Shown: in pieces, positions 9,751 through 17,700 of the stretch
Layout of the letters: each line of letters opens with the position of its first letter
How positions within the stretch are numbered: position 1 is the first letter of the stretch
From: Paludibacter propionicigenes
Lineage (GTDB): Bacteria > Bacteroidota > Bacteroidia > Bacteroidales > JAFGXI01
DNA: 33,602 bases
Assembly (NCBI GenBank): GCA_020721655.1
Contig: DYMG01000016.1
Location: forward strand, 3,298-36,899
Direction of reading: 5' to 3'
Notes under the pieces: model-generated
Told to the model about the DNA's origin: nothing
Databases searched by the model: none
What the model saw: the letters and a program-made list of their open reading frames with translations, nothing else
Translations under genes and position numbers: made by a program

Positions 9751-9792
9751 AATCAGTGAAAATCAGTTAAATCAGTGTCATCTGTGTTCCAT
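9751..9792. repeat. Dispersed intergenic repeat with three AATCAGT units
   Basis: AATCAGT occurs at 9751, 9761 and 9770, followed by GTCATCTGTGTTCCAT. The end resembles the repeat at 1-55/92-146. It lies between the ppdK terminator and the 3' end of nadD. The rest of the gap 9611-9832 shows no gene. Confidence 0.55.
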
Positions 9793-9832
9793 TTATACAA
9801 AATATTTTTTTTCTTTTTCTACGCACAAAAAA

Positions 9833-10405
9833 TCATCTATACAAACTCATCTCGTCAATATAATTCCACACATTTTTGTGCAAAAAATAACGCACATCTT
9901 TTTTCTCGTTTATTGCTTTCCTAATAAAACTCGACGATATTTCAATTTTTGGGGCATCGGTAATATAAATTTTATCGCTTTTTGTATATGTCGATAAATC
10001 AGCCCCTTCCCTATTATAAATATAAATTTCGTGATTTTCTAAAATTAATTTGTAATTCTTCCATTTATGCAAATTAATTAAATTATCGGCTCCCATTATC
10101 AACGAAAATTTAAAATTAGGATACTTTTCTTTTAAAAATGTTAATGTATCTATTGTGTACGATGGTTTTGGAAGTTTAAACTCTATATTGCAGGCTTTAA
10201 AACGGTTATCGTCTTCAATTGCAGCAAAAACCATATTATATCGCTGATTTTCTGTCAACATTTTTGTGTTAACTTTAAAAGGACTTTGTGGACTAATTAC
10301 AAACCAAATTTTATCTAAATCAGTATATTCTATAAAATAGTTGGCTATAGCCAAATGCCCTATATGTATCGGATTAAATGTGCCAAAAAACAAACCAATA
10401 TTCAT
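9833..10405 (-). CDS. nadD: Nicotinate-nucleotide adenylyltransferase
   Basis: The protein has 190 residues, normal for NadD. It adenylates nicotinate mononucleotide with ATP to give deamido-NAD, the common late step of de novo and salvage NAD synthesis. The nucleotidyltransferase signature GTFNPIHIGHL is at residues 8-18 (HxGH with H14 and H17 binding ATP phosphates). The second signature, SSSFIR, is at residues 157-162. The N-terminus MNIGLFFGTF fits family starts exactly. The gene begins 3 bp behind the Rrf2 regulator stop, so the two are almost surely one transcript. Another NAD gene, nadB, lies about 10 kb away at 20055 and is not linked in an operon. Confidence 0.93.
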   Translation of the reverse strand: MNIGLFFGTFNPIHIGHLAIANYFIEYTDLDKIWFVISPQSPFKVNTKMLTENQRYNMVFAAIEDDNRFKACNIEFKLPKPSYTIDTLTFLKEKYPNFKFSLIMGADNLINLHKWKNYKLILENHEIYIYNREGADLSTYTKSDKIYITDAPKIEISSSFIRKAINEKKDVRYFLHKNVWNYIDEMSLYR

Positions 10406-10408
10406 ATA

Positions 10409-10813
10409 CTAATGTTTTAGATACATATCTAATGTTTGCTCACTCAAGTATTTTTTAAATTCTTTTGTCATTCGCTGTGTTACCCCATTTAATATACACT
10501 TTTTAAACGGACAATTTGGCTTTTCTATAGGGCATTCCACTACAGAAATACTACCTTCAATAGCCTCATAAACAGTTAAAAAAGTAATTTCTTCCGGCTT
10601 TTTAGTAAGTTTAAATCCGCCTTTTGGTCCTCGTTGAGATATTATTAAACCTTCTTTTACCAACCTCTGAAATACTTTCGCCACATGATGTTTCGAACTT
10701 TCAGTTTTTTCCGCTATTTGTATTACATTTATCAACCCATCTGATTGTGCCACCAATATCATTCCGTGCAATGCTATAGCCGATGCTTCTGAAAGTGTTA
10801 CTATTTTCGACAT
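10409..10813 (-). CDS. Rrf2-family transcriptional regulator with a three-cysteine cluster motif
   Basis: The protein has 134 residues. Residues 1-75 form a winged helix: IAEKTESSKHHVAKVFQRL is the recognition region and GPKGGFKLTKKPEEI the wing, typical for Rrf2. Cysteines C94, C101 and C106 (C-x6-C-x4-C) sit where IscR and NsrR bind an Fe-S cluster, although the spacing is not identical. It could therefore sense Fe-S status, nitric oxide or redox state; the sequence does not decide which. It precedes nadD by 3 bp. A -7 box lies about 36 bp upstream of its ATG. Autoregulation is plausible but not shown. Confidence 0.85.
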   Translation of the reverse strand: MSKIVTLSEASAIALHGMILVAQSDGLINVIQIAEKTESSKHHVAKVFQRLVKEGLIISQRGPKGGFKLTKKPEEITFLTVYEAIEGSISVVECPIEKPNCPFKKCILNGVTQRMTKEFKKYLSEQTLDMYLKH

Positions 10814-10848
10814 TTTATTTTATTGTTTTATAGAAGTACTTTATTACG

Positions 10849-10856
10849 CAAATATA
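10849..10856 (-). promoter_or_regulatory. Probable -7 box (TATATTTG, minus strand) for the Rrf2-nadD unit
   Basis: Read on the minus strand the octamer is TATATTTG, matching TAnnTTTG. It is about 36 bp before the Rrf2 ATG. A clear -33 TTTG at 19-21 bp is not visible. Confidence 0.4.
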
Positions 10857-10943
10857 TATATTAATATCTTAATCATAAATTTTGTTTATAAACAACTTAA
10901 AATACATTATGATTCATTCTGGAAAACGTTTCAAATAAAACAA

Positions 10944-10974
10944 TTGAAATAATTATATAAAATTTGTAACTTTG
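10944..10974 (+). promoter_or_regulatory. Bacteroidota-type promoter (TTG-N20-TAACTTTG)
   Basis: TTG at 10944-10946 is followed after 20 bp by TAACTTTG at 10967-10974. This is the best -33/-7 pair in the window. Transcription would start near 10980, about 16 nt before the small ORF at 10997 and 140 nt before the second Fic gene, so both should share one mRNA. Confidence 0.55.
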
Positions 10975-10996
10975 TAATGATTATAAATTGAATAAA

Positions 10997-11119
10997 ATGT
11001 ATAGAACAATAAAAATAGACCGAAATAACCTAACATTAACTAAACTATACACTAATTTTTTATTTGATAAAGTGTTTTATCGGTGTGGAAGTGTAGCAAG
11101 AAAATTAAAACTTATTTAA
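10997..11119 (+). CDS. Small basic 40-residue ORF directly upstream of the degenerate Fic gene
   Basis: The frame runs from ATG 10997 to TAA 11117-11119 and encodes 40 residues rich in Lys, Arg and Leu (starts MYRTIKIDRNN, ends SVARKLKLI). Its stop is one nucleotide before the ATG of the Fic-like gene, so translation could be coupled. A good promoter ends about 22 nt before it. I recognise no domain. It does not contain the (S/T)xxxE(G/N) motif expected of a FicA-type antitoxin; that motif is in the Fic protein itself. It may be a real small partner, a leader peptide controlling Fic translation, or chance: an AT-rich 40-codon frame is not rare. Confidence 0.4.
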   Translation: MYRTIKIDRNNLTLTKLYTNFLFDKVFYRCGSVARKLKLI

Positions 11120-11120
11120 T

Positions 11121-11951
11121 ATGAATTACTTACAGGATTTTGACAAAGTATTTAATGAGTACAAAAAATATAATTTTGCTTTTAATTATCAACAACATTT
11201 AGAACAGATTTACAACTACGTTTATTACTCTAACAAATTAGAGGGAAATAAGCTTAATTTAGCTCAAACAACTGCATTATTTGAACATAATATGGTTGTC
11301 GGTTCAAATATTCCTTTTAAAGATTATCTTGAACATAAGGGATTATTTAAAGCTATTCAGTTTATTATCTCATCTGCTCAAAATAATTATCCGCTTACCG
11401 AAAAAATAATTAAAAAAGCTAATGAGCTTACTTTATCTAATCTCTGGAATGACGATGCCAATTATTATGGAGAACAAAAAAAAGCAGGGCAAATATTAGG
11501 AAATTACAAGGTTTTGCCAAATAAAATTGTTTGGACTATTGACAACCAAAAAGGCGAAATAAAACCGCTTTCAGAACCCAGTACTGCAGAAAAAAATTGT
11601 ATTGATTTATTTGAAAAATACAATAATAGCAAAGCTCATATAATTGAAAAAATCGCTTACTTGACAGAAAATATTTACTTAAATCAATTTTTTGTTGATG
11701 GAAATAAACGCACTGCCAGATTGATAACAACTTTTGAAACAATTAAATACGGTTTGCCTTTCACAGCTTTTGATAATCAAGAAAAAAACACAAACTTCAA
11801 CCATGTTCTTGTTACCTCTTATCTAAATGAAGATAAATCAATAATTGAAAAATTTATTGCTAATGTGTTTATGACCGAAATGTCAAGAAAAATGCAACAA
11901 GAAAATAAATTAAAAAATTCAAAACCTAAAAATATTGGATTTATAATTTAA
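11121..11951 (+). CDS. Fic-like protein with catalytic His replaced by Gln
   Basis: The protein has 276 residues. The Fic loop reads QFFVDGNKRTAR at residues 189-200. It matches HxFx(D/E)GN(G/K)RxxR at every position except the first, where the general-base histidine is Q189 (codon CAA). F191, D193, G194, N195, R197 and R200 are kept. The inhibitory motif is also intact: S37-NKL-E41-G42. Fic enzymes need the histidine to deprotonate the target hydroxyl, so normal AMP transfer is not expected. Preserved nucleotide-binding residues suggest either a recent loss of activity or another role, such as a binding or regulatory protein. The frame is open and full length. It follows the 40-residue ORF by 1 nt and resembles the active Fic at 5800 in layout, though the sequences differ widely. 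Confidence 0.85.
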   Translation: MNYLQDFDKVFNEYKKYNFAFNYQQHLEQIYNYVYYSNKLEGNKLNLAQTTALFEHNMVVGSNIPFKDYLEHKGLFKAIQFIISSAQNNYPLTEKIIKKANELTLSNLWNDDANYYGEQKKAGQILGNYKVLPNKIVWTIDNQKGEIKPLSEPSTAEKNCIDLFEKYNNSKAHIIEKIAYLTENIYLNQFFVDGNKRTARLITTFETIKYGLPFTAFDNQEKNTNFNHVLVTSYLNEDKSIIEKFIANVFMTEMSRKMQQENKLKNSKPKNIGFII

Positions 11952-11995
11952 GGTATCTAATTGTTGCAATATTTAATGTTCAACATAAAATATTG

Positions 11996-12003
11996 TATAT
12001 TTG
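11996..12003 (+). promoter_or_regulatory. Possible -7 box (TATATTTG) ahead of the DUF559 gene
   Basis: The octamer fits TAnnTTTG, but no -33 box is present at the right distance. It lies about 210 bp upstream of the DUF559 ATG and before the left repeat. In such AT-rich sequence it may be chance. Confidence 0.25.
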
Positions 12004-12078
12004 TATATAAATTCACACATATTTATGTAAATAAAAATAGATATTATGATTATTATAAATAACCACAGAATTGAAAAC

Positions 12079-12167
12079 AAATGAGCCTAAACCCTAAAAT
12101 TAAACACACAAATTAAAAATCAAAGCGTTCCATTCTCCTATTTAGTATAAGGGGCAGGGTTGAGGTA
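12079..12167. repeat. Direct repeat flanking the DUF559 gene, left copy
   Basis: It aligns with 12645-12742 over its whole length, with one gap of about 8 bp. The longest exact block is CACAAATTAAAAATCAAAGCG, shared together with GGCAGGGTTGAGGTAA-like ends. The central hairpin seen in the right copy is decayed here (ATTCTCCTATTTAGTATAAGG). Orientation is the same as the right copy. Confidence 0.8.
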
Positions 12168-12210
12168 ATTAGTTTAAAACAATATTAAATCAAAATCATA
12201 ACTTACAATC

Positions 12211-12690
12211 ATGAAAAATATAAATAATAATTTACCTATGTTTTATGGAGCATCTGCAAATATCCAAGCAAGAGCAAAAGAACTACGTAAACGAATGACA
12301 AAAACAGAAAAAATATTATGGGAAATAATACGAAATAAGCAGATATTAAATGAAAAATTTAGGCGACAGCACCCTATTGATATATTTATTGCAGATTTTT
12401 ATTGCCATAAACTTAAATTCGTTATAGAATTAGATGGAGAAATTCATAATATACCTGAAAACATTGAAAAAGATAAAAACAGAACTTTACATTTAGAAAC
12501 ATTAGGAATAACAATAATTAGATTTACAAATATAGAAGTAGAAAATAAAATTGATTGGGTTGTTTCCGAAATTGCATTAAAAATAAAACATCTCGCCTGT
12601 CCTCTCCAAAATGAAAATGACGCATCAATATTAAATAATACTACAAATGAACCTAACCTCAAAACTCAAAAAATTAACCCCACAAATTAA
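12211..12690 (+). CDS. DUF559 (Vsr-like, PD-(D/E)XK) endonuclease-domain protein
   Basis: The protein has 159 residues. The DUF559 domain covers about 11-127: RAKELRKRMTKTEKILWE, then RRQHPIDIFIADFYC and KFVIELDGEIHN. D62, E73 and D75 form the expected PD-(D/E)XK-type metal site. The fold is related to Vsr mismatch endonucleases, but this family's substrate is generally unknown. The last 15 or so residues, up to the TAA at 12688, are encoded by the right flanking repeat, so the original C-terminus may have been replaced or extended. Residues from about 127 on look like low-complexity repeat translation. The gene sits alone between two direct repeats, which suggests that it moves or once moved with them. 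Confidence 0.82.
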   Translation: MKNINNNLPMFYGASANIQARAKELRKRMTKTEKILWEIIRNKQILNEKFRRQHPIDIFIADFYCHKLKFVIELDGEIHNIPENIEKDKNRTLHLETLGITIIRFTNIEVENKIDWVVSEIALKIKHLACPLQNENDASILNNTTNEPNLKTQKINPTN

Positions 12691-12742
12691 AAATCAAAGC
12701 GTCCCCTTCTCCTAAATAGGAGAAGGGACAGGGTTGAGGTAA
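12645..12742. repeat. Direct repeat flanking the DUF559 gene, right copy, with a perfect hairpin
   Basis: This copy of the 12079-12167 repeat overlaps the 3' end of the DUF559 gene. It holds a perfect 10-bp stem, CCCTTCTCCT at 12704-12713 with AGGAGAAGGG at 12718-12727 around a 4-nt AAAT loop, then ACAGGGTTGAGGT. A sequence resembling the reverse complement of that tail (CTCGCCTGTCCTCTCC) lies inside the gene at 12594-12609. C/G-rich hairpin repeats of this kind are, from memory, found near DUF559 genes in many bacteria. Confidence 0.8.
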
Positions 12743-12784
12743 ACTATACTTCATAAAATCACAAACTTTACATACTTTTACAAA

Positions 12785-14557
12785 ATGATAGCCTTCATTT
12801 TACATAAAACAAATAAACATAAAAAAGACAATGAAAATAAATCTTTTTTTGTTTTTGAAAAACAAACTTTCTTAGAAAATGTTTCTGAAACAGAAAATTA
12901 CAGCATAGTATCTAATTGTTTATTAACAGATTATACGAAGCCAGAGAATAACAACTCCAAAATAATTGAAGAATTTAAAATAAACAACAATGAATTTCTA
13001 AAAAACATAAAAGGCGAATTTTCTTTTGGAATTTGGGATAATAACAAAAAAACTTTTTTTGGTGCCAGAGACCGTGTTGGTGTTAAACCTTTTTATTATT
13101 ATAACGACAACAATATTTTTATTTATTCTAGTTCATTAAAATACATTAAAGAACGCTTAAAACTTACATATTTAAACAAATTCTGGATTTCCGATTTACT
13201 ATCCGGAATTGTTTACGACAAAACATCAACTCTATATAAAGAAATTTTTAGACTACCTCCTGCACACTATTTAATTGTAAATGAAAACAATTTTGAAATA
13301 AAAAAATACTGGGAATTAAAAGCAAATAAAATCGAAAATATTACTGATAATGAAGCAGTTCTACTATTCAAAGAAAAACTGTTTAATGCTGTAAATTCCA
13401 GATTTTTTGCAAATATTACAGGAACCGAGCTAAGTGGCGGATTAGACTCATCTGGTGTTACATCTATTGTAGCGATACACGCAAAAGAATTAAACTCTAA
13501 AATCTACTCATTTTCGCACCGATTATCCGATAATTTTTCAAACAAAATATACCCTTTTACCGATGAACGCAAATTTTCAAATTTAGTTCTAAACAAATAC
13601 CCAAACATAAACTTTTCGCCAATATATTCCGAAGAAAAAGGAATTATTGAACCTATAAATAAAGTTATTGATATTTTAGGCTCTATTCCATACAATACAC
13701 TTACTTATTTTTTCGATGAACTTTTTGAAACCGCACAAAAAAACAACGTTAAAATATTAATGTCGGGCTTTGGTGGCGATGAAATTGCTAGTAACCACGG
13801 GAAATATTACTTATCCGATTTAGCTAAACAATTTAAATTTAAAAAACTGCAAGCAGAACTAAATTCTAATTTCTTTTCAAAAAAATACATATCTTTTTTA
13901 CTGCAAAAAAACATACCTTCTTTATTTAAATTCTACAAAATTCTTAAAAACAATAAAACTTGGCAAGAAACTAAATTTAACAATTCGCTTATAAATAAAG
14001 AATTTGCTGAAAAAACAAATTTAAAAAAACGCTATTGGCAACGCTATAATTACTCTAATGTAAAAACTTTCGACAATTTTATAATATCTAAATTTAATGA
14101 ACACTATATACAATCTCGTTTAGAAACAGTTGGAGAAGTAGCTCGCCATTACGAAATTGAACAAACACACCCATTGCTCGATACCGAACTAATTGAAACA
14201 TACCTAAATTTACCAAACCATTTAAAATACAAAAATGGTATAAATCGCTTTCTTTTTAGAGAAGCTCTAAACAATGTTTTGCCTCAAGAAATTTATATAC
14301 GAAACGACAAAACAACAGCAACAGTTCCTAATATTTGGCACAGAATACAAAAAGATTTAGATAAAATACTTGTAGAAAATATTTATATAAATCAAATGCT
14401 TTTTAACAAACAAAAACTATTAATAAAATCAAAAATTAACAACATTAAAATTGATGATAAAAAAATAAATCAAAATATTTTTCAACAAGCTGTTACACTT
14501 CAATTATTTTTAAATTCTAAAAACTATAAAGCAAGCAACCATACTAATCTATTTTAA
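12785..14557 (+). CDS. Asparagine-synthetase-like ATP-dependent cyclase (lasso peptide C-protein type)
   Basis: The protein has 590 residues. The C-terminal half is an asparagine synthetase ATP-pyrophosphatase domain. Its PP-loop SGGLDSS is at residues 217-223, and a second motif, GFGGDE, ends at E333; HPLLDTELIE and a FLFREAL motif follow. The N-terminal part is a class II glutamine amidotransferase fold (GEFSFGIWD, ARDRVGVKPFYY), but the sequence begins MIAF instead of MCG. The catalytic N-terminal cysteine is absent, so it cannot release ammonia from glutamine. This pattern is known from lasso peptide cyclases (McjC type), which activate an Asp/Glu side chain with ATP and close a macrolactam. 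A 43-codon RiPP-like precursor begins 77 bp downstream on the same strand, which supports this role. The alternative is a degenerate AsnB. No leader peptidase (B2), RRE (B1) or ABC exporter gene lies nearby. Confidence 0.8.
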   Translation: MIAFILHKTNKHKKDNENKSFFVFEKQTFLENVSETENYSIVSNCLLTDYTKPENNNSKIIEEFKINNNEFLKNIKGEFSFGIWDNNKKTFFGARDRVGVKPFYYYNDNNIFIYSSSLKYIKERLKLTYLNKFWISDLLSGIVYDKTSTLYKEIFRLPPAHYLIVNENNFEIKKYWELKANKIENITDNEAVLLFKEKLFNAVNSRFFANITGTELSGGLDSSGVTSIVAIHAKELNSKIYSFSHRLSDNFSNKIYPFTDERKFSNLVLNKYPNINFSPIYSEEKGIIEPINKVIDILGSIPYNTLTYFFDELFETAQKNNVKILMSGFGGDEIASNHGKYYLSDLAKQFKFKKLQAELNSNFFSKKYISFLLQKNIPSLFKFYKILKNNKTWQETKFNNSLINKEFAEKTNLKKRYWQRYNYSNVKTFDNFIISKFNEHYIQSRLETVGEVARHYEIEQTHPLLDTELIETYLNLPNHLKYKNGINRFLFREALNNVLPQEIYIRNDKTTATVPNIWHRIQKDLDKILVENIYINQMLFNKQKLLIKSKINNIKIDDKKINQNIFQQAVTLQLFLNSKNYKASNHTNLF

Positions 14558-14634
14558 GTCATAGAATTAAATTTTTAATTTTTAATTTTAATTTTGATTT
14601 TTAATTTAGTATTTTTACAAAAATTTGATGTATT

Positions 14635-14766
14635 ATGGATGAAAATAACAACCTAATTAAAGAAGACTGGAGTAAACCAGAAATTTCTGTTTTAAATGTG
14701 AATAACTCGCTTGGGGGTAATGCTAACGGAACTGAAAGTGGGGAAACATCACCCGCAAACAGTTAA
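14635..14766 (+). CDS. Putative lasso-type RiPP precursor peptide (43 aa)
   Basis: The short frame runs from ATG 14635 to TAA 14764. Its first part resembles lasso leaders of the paeninodin type found in Firmicutes and Bacteroidota: D11-W12-S-K-P15 (the W/YxxP site bound by the RRE), then EISVLNV and NNSLGG. Ser sits where the leader's penultimate Thr is normal. If cleavage falls before G27, the core has 17 residues starting GGNANGTE. Its eighth residue is Glu34, so an eight-membered ring from the G27 amine to the E34 side chain is possible. Cleavage after the double glycine would be the alternative. It lies 77 bp behind the cyclase and 23 bp before the adhesin. No database search was possible. 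Confidence 0.62.
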   Translation: MDENNNLIKEDWSKPEISVLNVNNSLGGNANGTESGETSPANS

Positions 14767-14789
14767 TATAAACTAAAAAACTAATTATA

Positions 14790-17700
14790 ATGAAAAAAAT
14801 ATACACATTATTTATTGTGCTTATTTCTTTAGTGGTAAACGCTCAAGATTGGGTATGGTCTAACCATTTTAAAGGAGATGGCAACACTTATGTTTCCAAA
14901 ATGATTACCGACGAACAAGACAATTATTACGTTTTAGGAGAATTCGACGGCACAGTTGACGACAACGGTACAGCAATGACATCGTTTGGGGATAGAGATA
15001 TTTATTTAACAAAATATTCTAGCATTGGTAATTATGTTTGGCGAACTAGAATTGGTAGTTCCCTAAGAGACTGGGCAAGCTCTTTAACCTTAGATTCTGA
15101 AGGAAATATTTATGTTGTTGGTGGTTTCCAAGGCGATTGCAGATTTGACAATGACACACTTACTAGTTCAGGAAATTATGATATATTTTTAGCTAAATAT
15201 AACACAAACGGAACAAAAATTTGGAATAAAAAAATTGGATGGTCTCCAAATTTAGAAAGACCTTACGATATTAAATACAATAAAATAACTAATAAACTTA
15301 TATCTGTAGGTTATTTTTCAAACATACTTTATGCAGGTAACGAAACTAATACCATAAACAACGATACAATAGTAGGCTCAGGAATTGATAATTACATTGA
15401 AGAACTTGATACTGCTGGAAATTTATTATGGATAAAAGCAATACTTGGAAATTCAAATTCCTCAAGAATATCAACAATTGCTTCTACATCTAACAGTTAT
15501 TATTTCTTAATTAATATTACTGACTCAATGTATTTTGATATTGGGAACTTCAAAAGTATAAGTGCAGGATTAAATGATATACTACTTTACAAAACAGATT
15601 TTAATGGTAATGGTTCTTGGGTAAGAAAAATAGAAGGTACTGCTAATGAATTAGCTTATTCACTTGGTGTTGACGCTACTACAGGTGTTTATATTTCTGG
15701 ATATTTTAGAAGTGCCACAATTAATTTTGTTGGTTCTACATTCTCTTTAGCAAACAAAACGGGAAACTTAAATCAAATATTTGTTGCAAAATACAATGAA
15801 TTAGGAGATTGTATTTGGGTTGACTCTAAGGGAAGTACAGGTCATGATTATTCCTATGGTTTAAATGTTAGGGGTAATTCATTACTTGTTACAGGAGGTT
15901 TTTGCGACAGTTTAATAACTACAAATGATACTTCTACAACTTCAGCAACTACAAACTCAGACCCATATATGCTTTTATATGATTTAGCTGGAGTTGATAA
16001 ATACTCTTTCAAATTAACTGGCAACTTGGAAGATATTGGCTACGGAGCAGCAATAAGCAGTAGAGGCGACTATATTTTTGCCGGTACATTCAAATCTAAC
16101 GATTTATACATTGCAAGCAAAACAGACCCTCTAATTGCAGATACATTAACTAACAGTTTACCGGGAAATACCGACGGTTTTATAGCTAAATATGGCTGTA
16201 GGTCCGATATATTTTTAAGTTACACAAAAACCGATGCTACTTGTCCGGGAAGTTCAAATGGAGAATTAATTGTAACACCAACAGCTCCAGACGCTTGGAA
16301 TTACGCTTGGGTAGGAACTAATGCCACAGGACAAACAATTCCAAATTTAACCGGACTAACCGACAACGAATGGTACTACACAACCATAACTTCACCAAAA
16401 GGCTGTGCATATAACGACTCAATACAAATGAACCACAAACCAGTGCTTCAAGCCAGTTTAATAGACTCAATAACAGTTAATTGTTTAGCCAGCAACAACG
16501 GAATTGCCACAGTTATACCATCAAGTGGATACATTACAGGCGACACACTTACAACAGACTACAACTACCTTTGGGACGACGGAAATACCGACTCTTTAAG
16601 AACAGATTTAACTGTTGGAACCCACTTTGTAACAATTACTGACTTATGCGGAAATACTACCGAAATTATAGACTCAGTAAAAGTTGAAAACTTACCAACT
16701 CTTCAAGCCTACGTACAAACACAAAACGTAATTGTACTTTGCGACACCAGCTCAAACGGACAAAGCCGTGTAATTTATCAAGATGGTTTAGCCCCATATA
16801 CTTTTATTTGGGAAAATTCAAGTACACCAACTACTTCCGATATTGCTAACGATTTAAATGTTGGAATACACCACGTTACAATTACCGATTTTTGTAATGT
16901 ACCTATTATTGATTCTGTAACAATTGTAAATATTCCTACAATTGGCTCTCAAATTTCAGATTTTGAAAATGCTACTTGTCTATTATCTAACAATGGAAGC
17001 GCCAATGTTACAGCATATAACGGAGTTGAGCCATACAATATTACTTGGTCTGCCTCTACATCTACAGCAAACTTAGCAAACGATTTACCTGCAAACACAA
17101 TGGTTTACGTTACAGTTTCTGATGTTTGCCACCAAGCTGTTGACTCTGTTCTTATTGGTGTTAACCCTGCTTTAGACTTAAACTTTAGCAACATACAAAA
17201 CGCAAAATGTGCATCAACAAACGATGGTTTCGCTCAAGTTGATTTAACTAACCAACAAGGAACAATTACTTATGCTTGGTCGGCTTCTACTAGCGATTCT
17301 TCTAGTGCAATATTACCGGGGAACACTATGGTTCACGTTACAGTTACCGACCTTTGCGGACCAGTTTTAGACTCTACTTTTATTGGAGTTTACCCTATTC
17401 TTGAAGCTCAAATAGAAAACTTAAACGAACTTGTTCTTTGCGATACCAGCTCTAATGGAACCGCAACAGTTATTTACGAAAATGGAATTGCTCCATACAC
17501 TTTTGTTTGGGAAAATTCAAGCTCAACATCAAATATTGCAAACGATTTGAATGTTGGAATACACCACGTTACAATTACCGATTTTTGTAATACCACAATT
17601 ATTGACTCAATACAAATAATTAACGTTCCAACTATTGCAACTCAAATAAGCAACTCAGAAAACGCAACTTGTATTGGAAGCAATAATGGAAGTGCAATAA

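Noticed and set aside
10997-11951. Classical FicT/FicA toxin-antitoxin pair
   Set aside because: The small ORF has no (S/T)xxxE(G/N) motif, the Fic protein carries its own inhibitory motif and lacks the catalytic His, so it does not fit a toxin with a separate antitoxin.
12785-14557. Ordinary asparagine synthetase AsnB
   Set aside because: The N-terminal nucleophile Cys is missing and a leader-like peptide gene follows; kept only as the alternative call.
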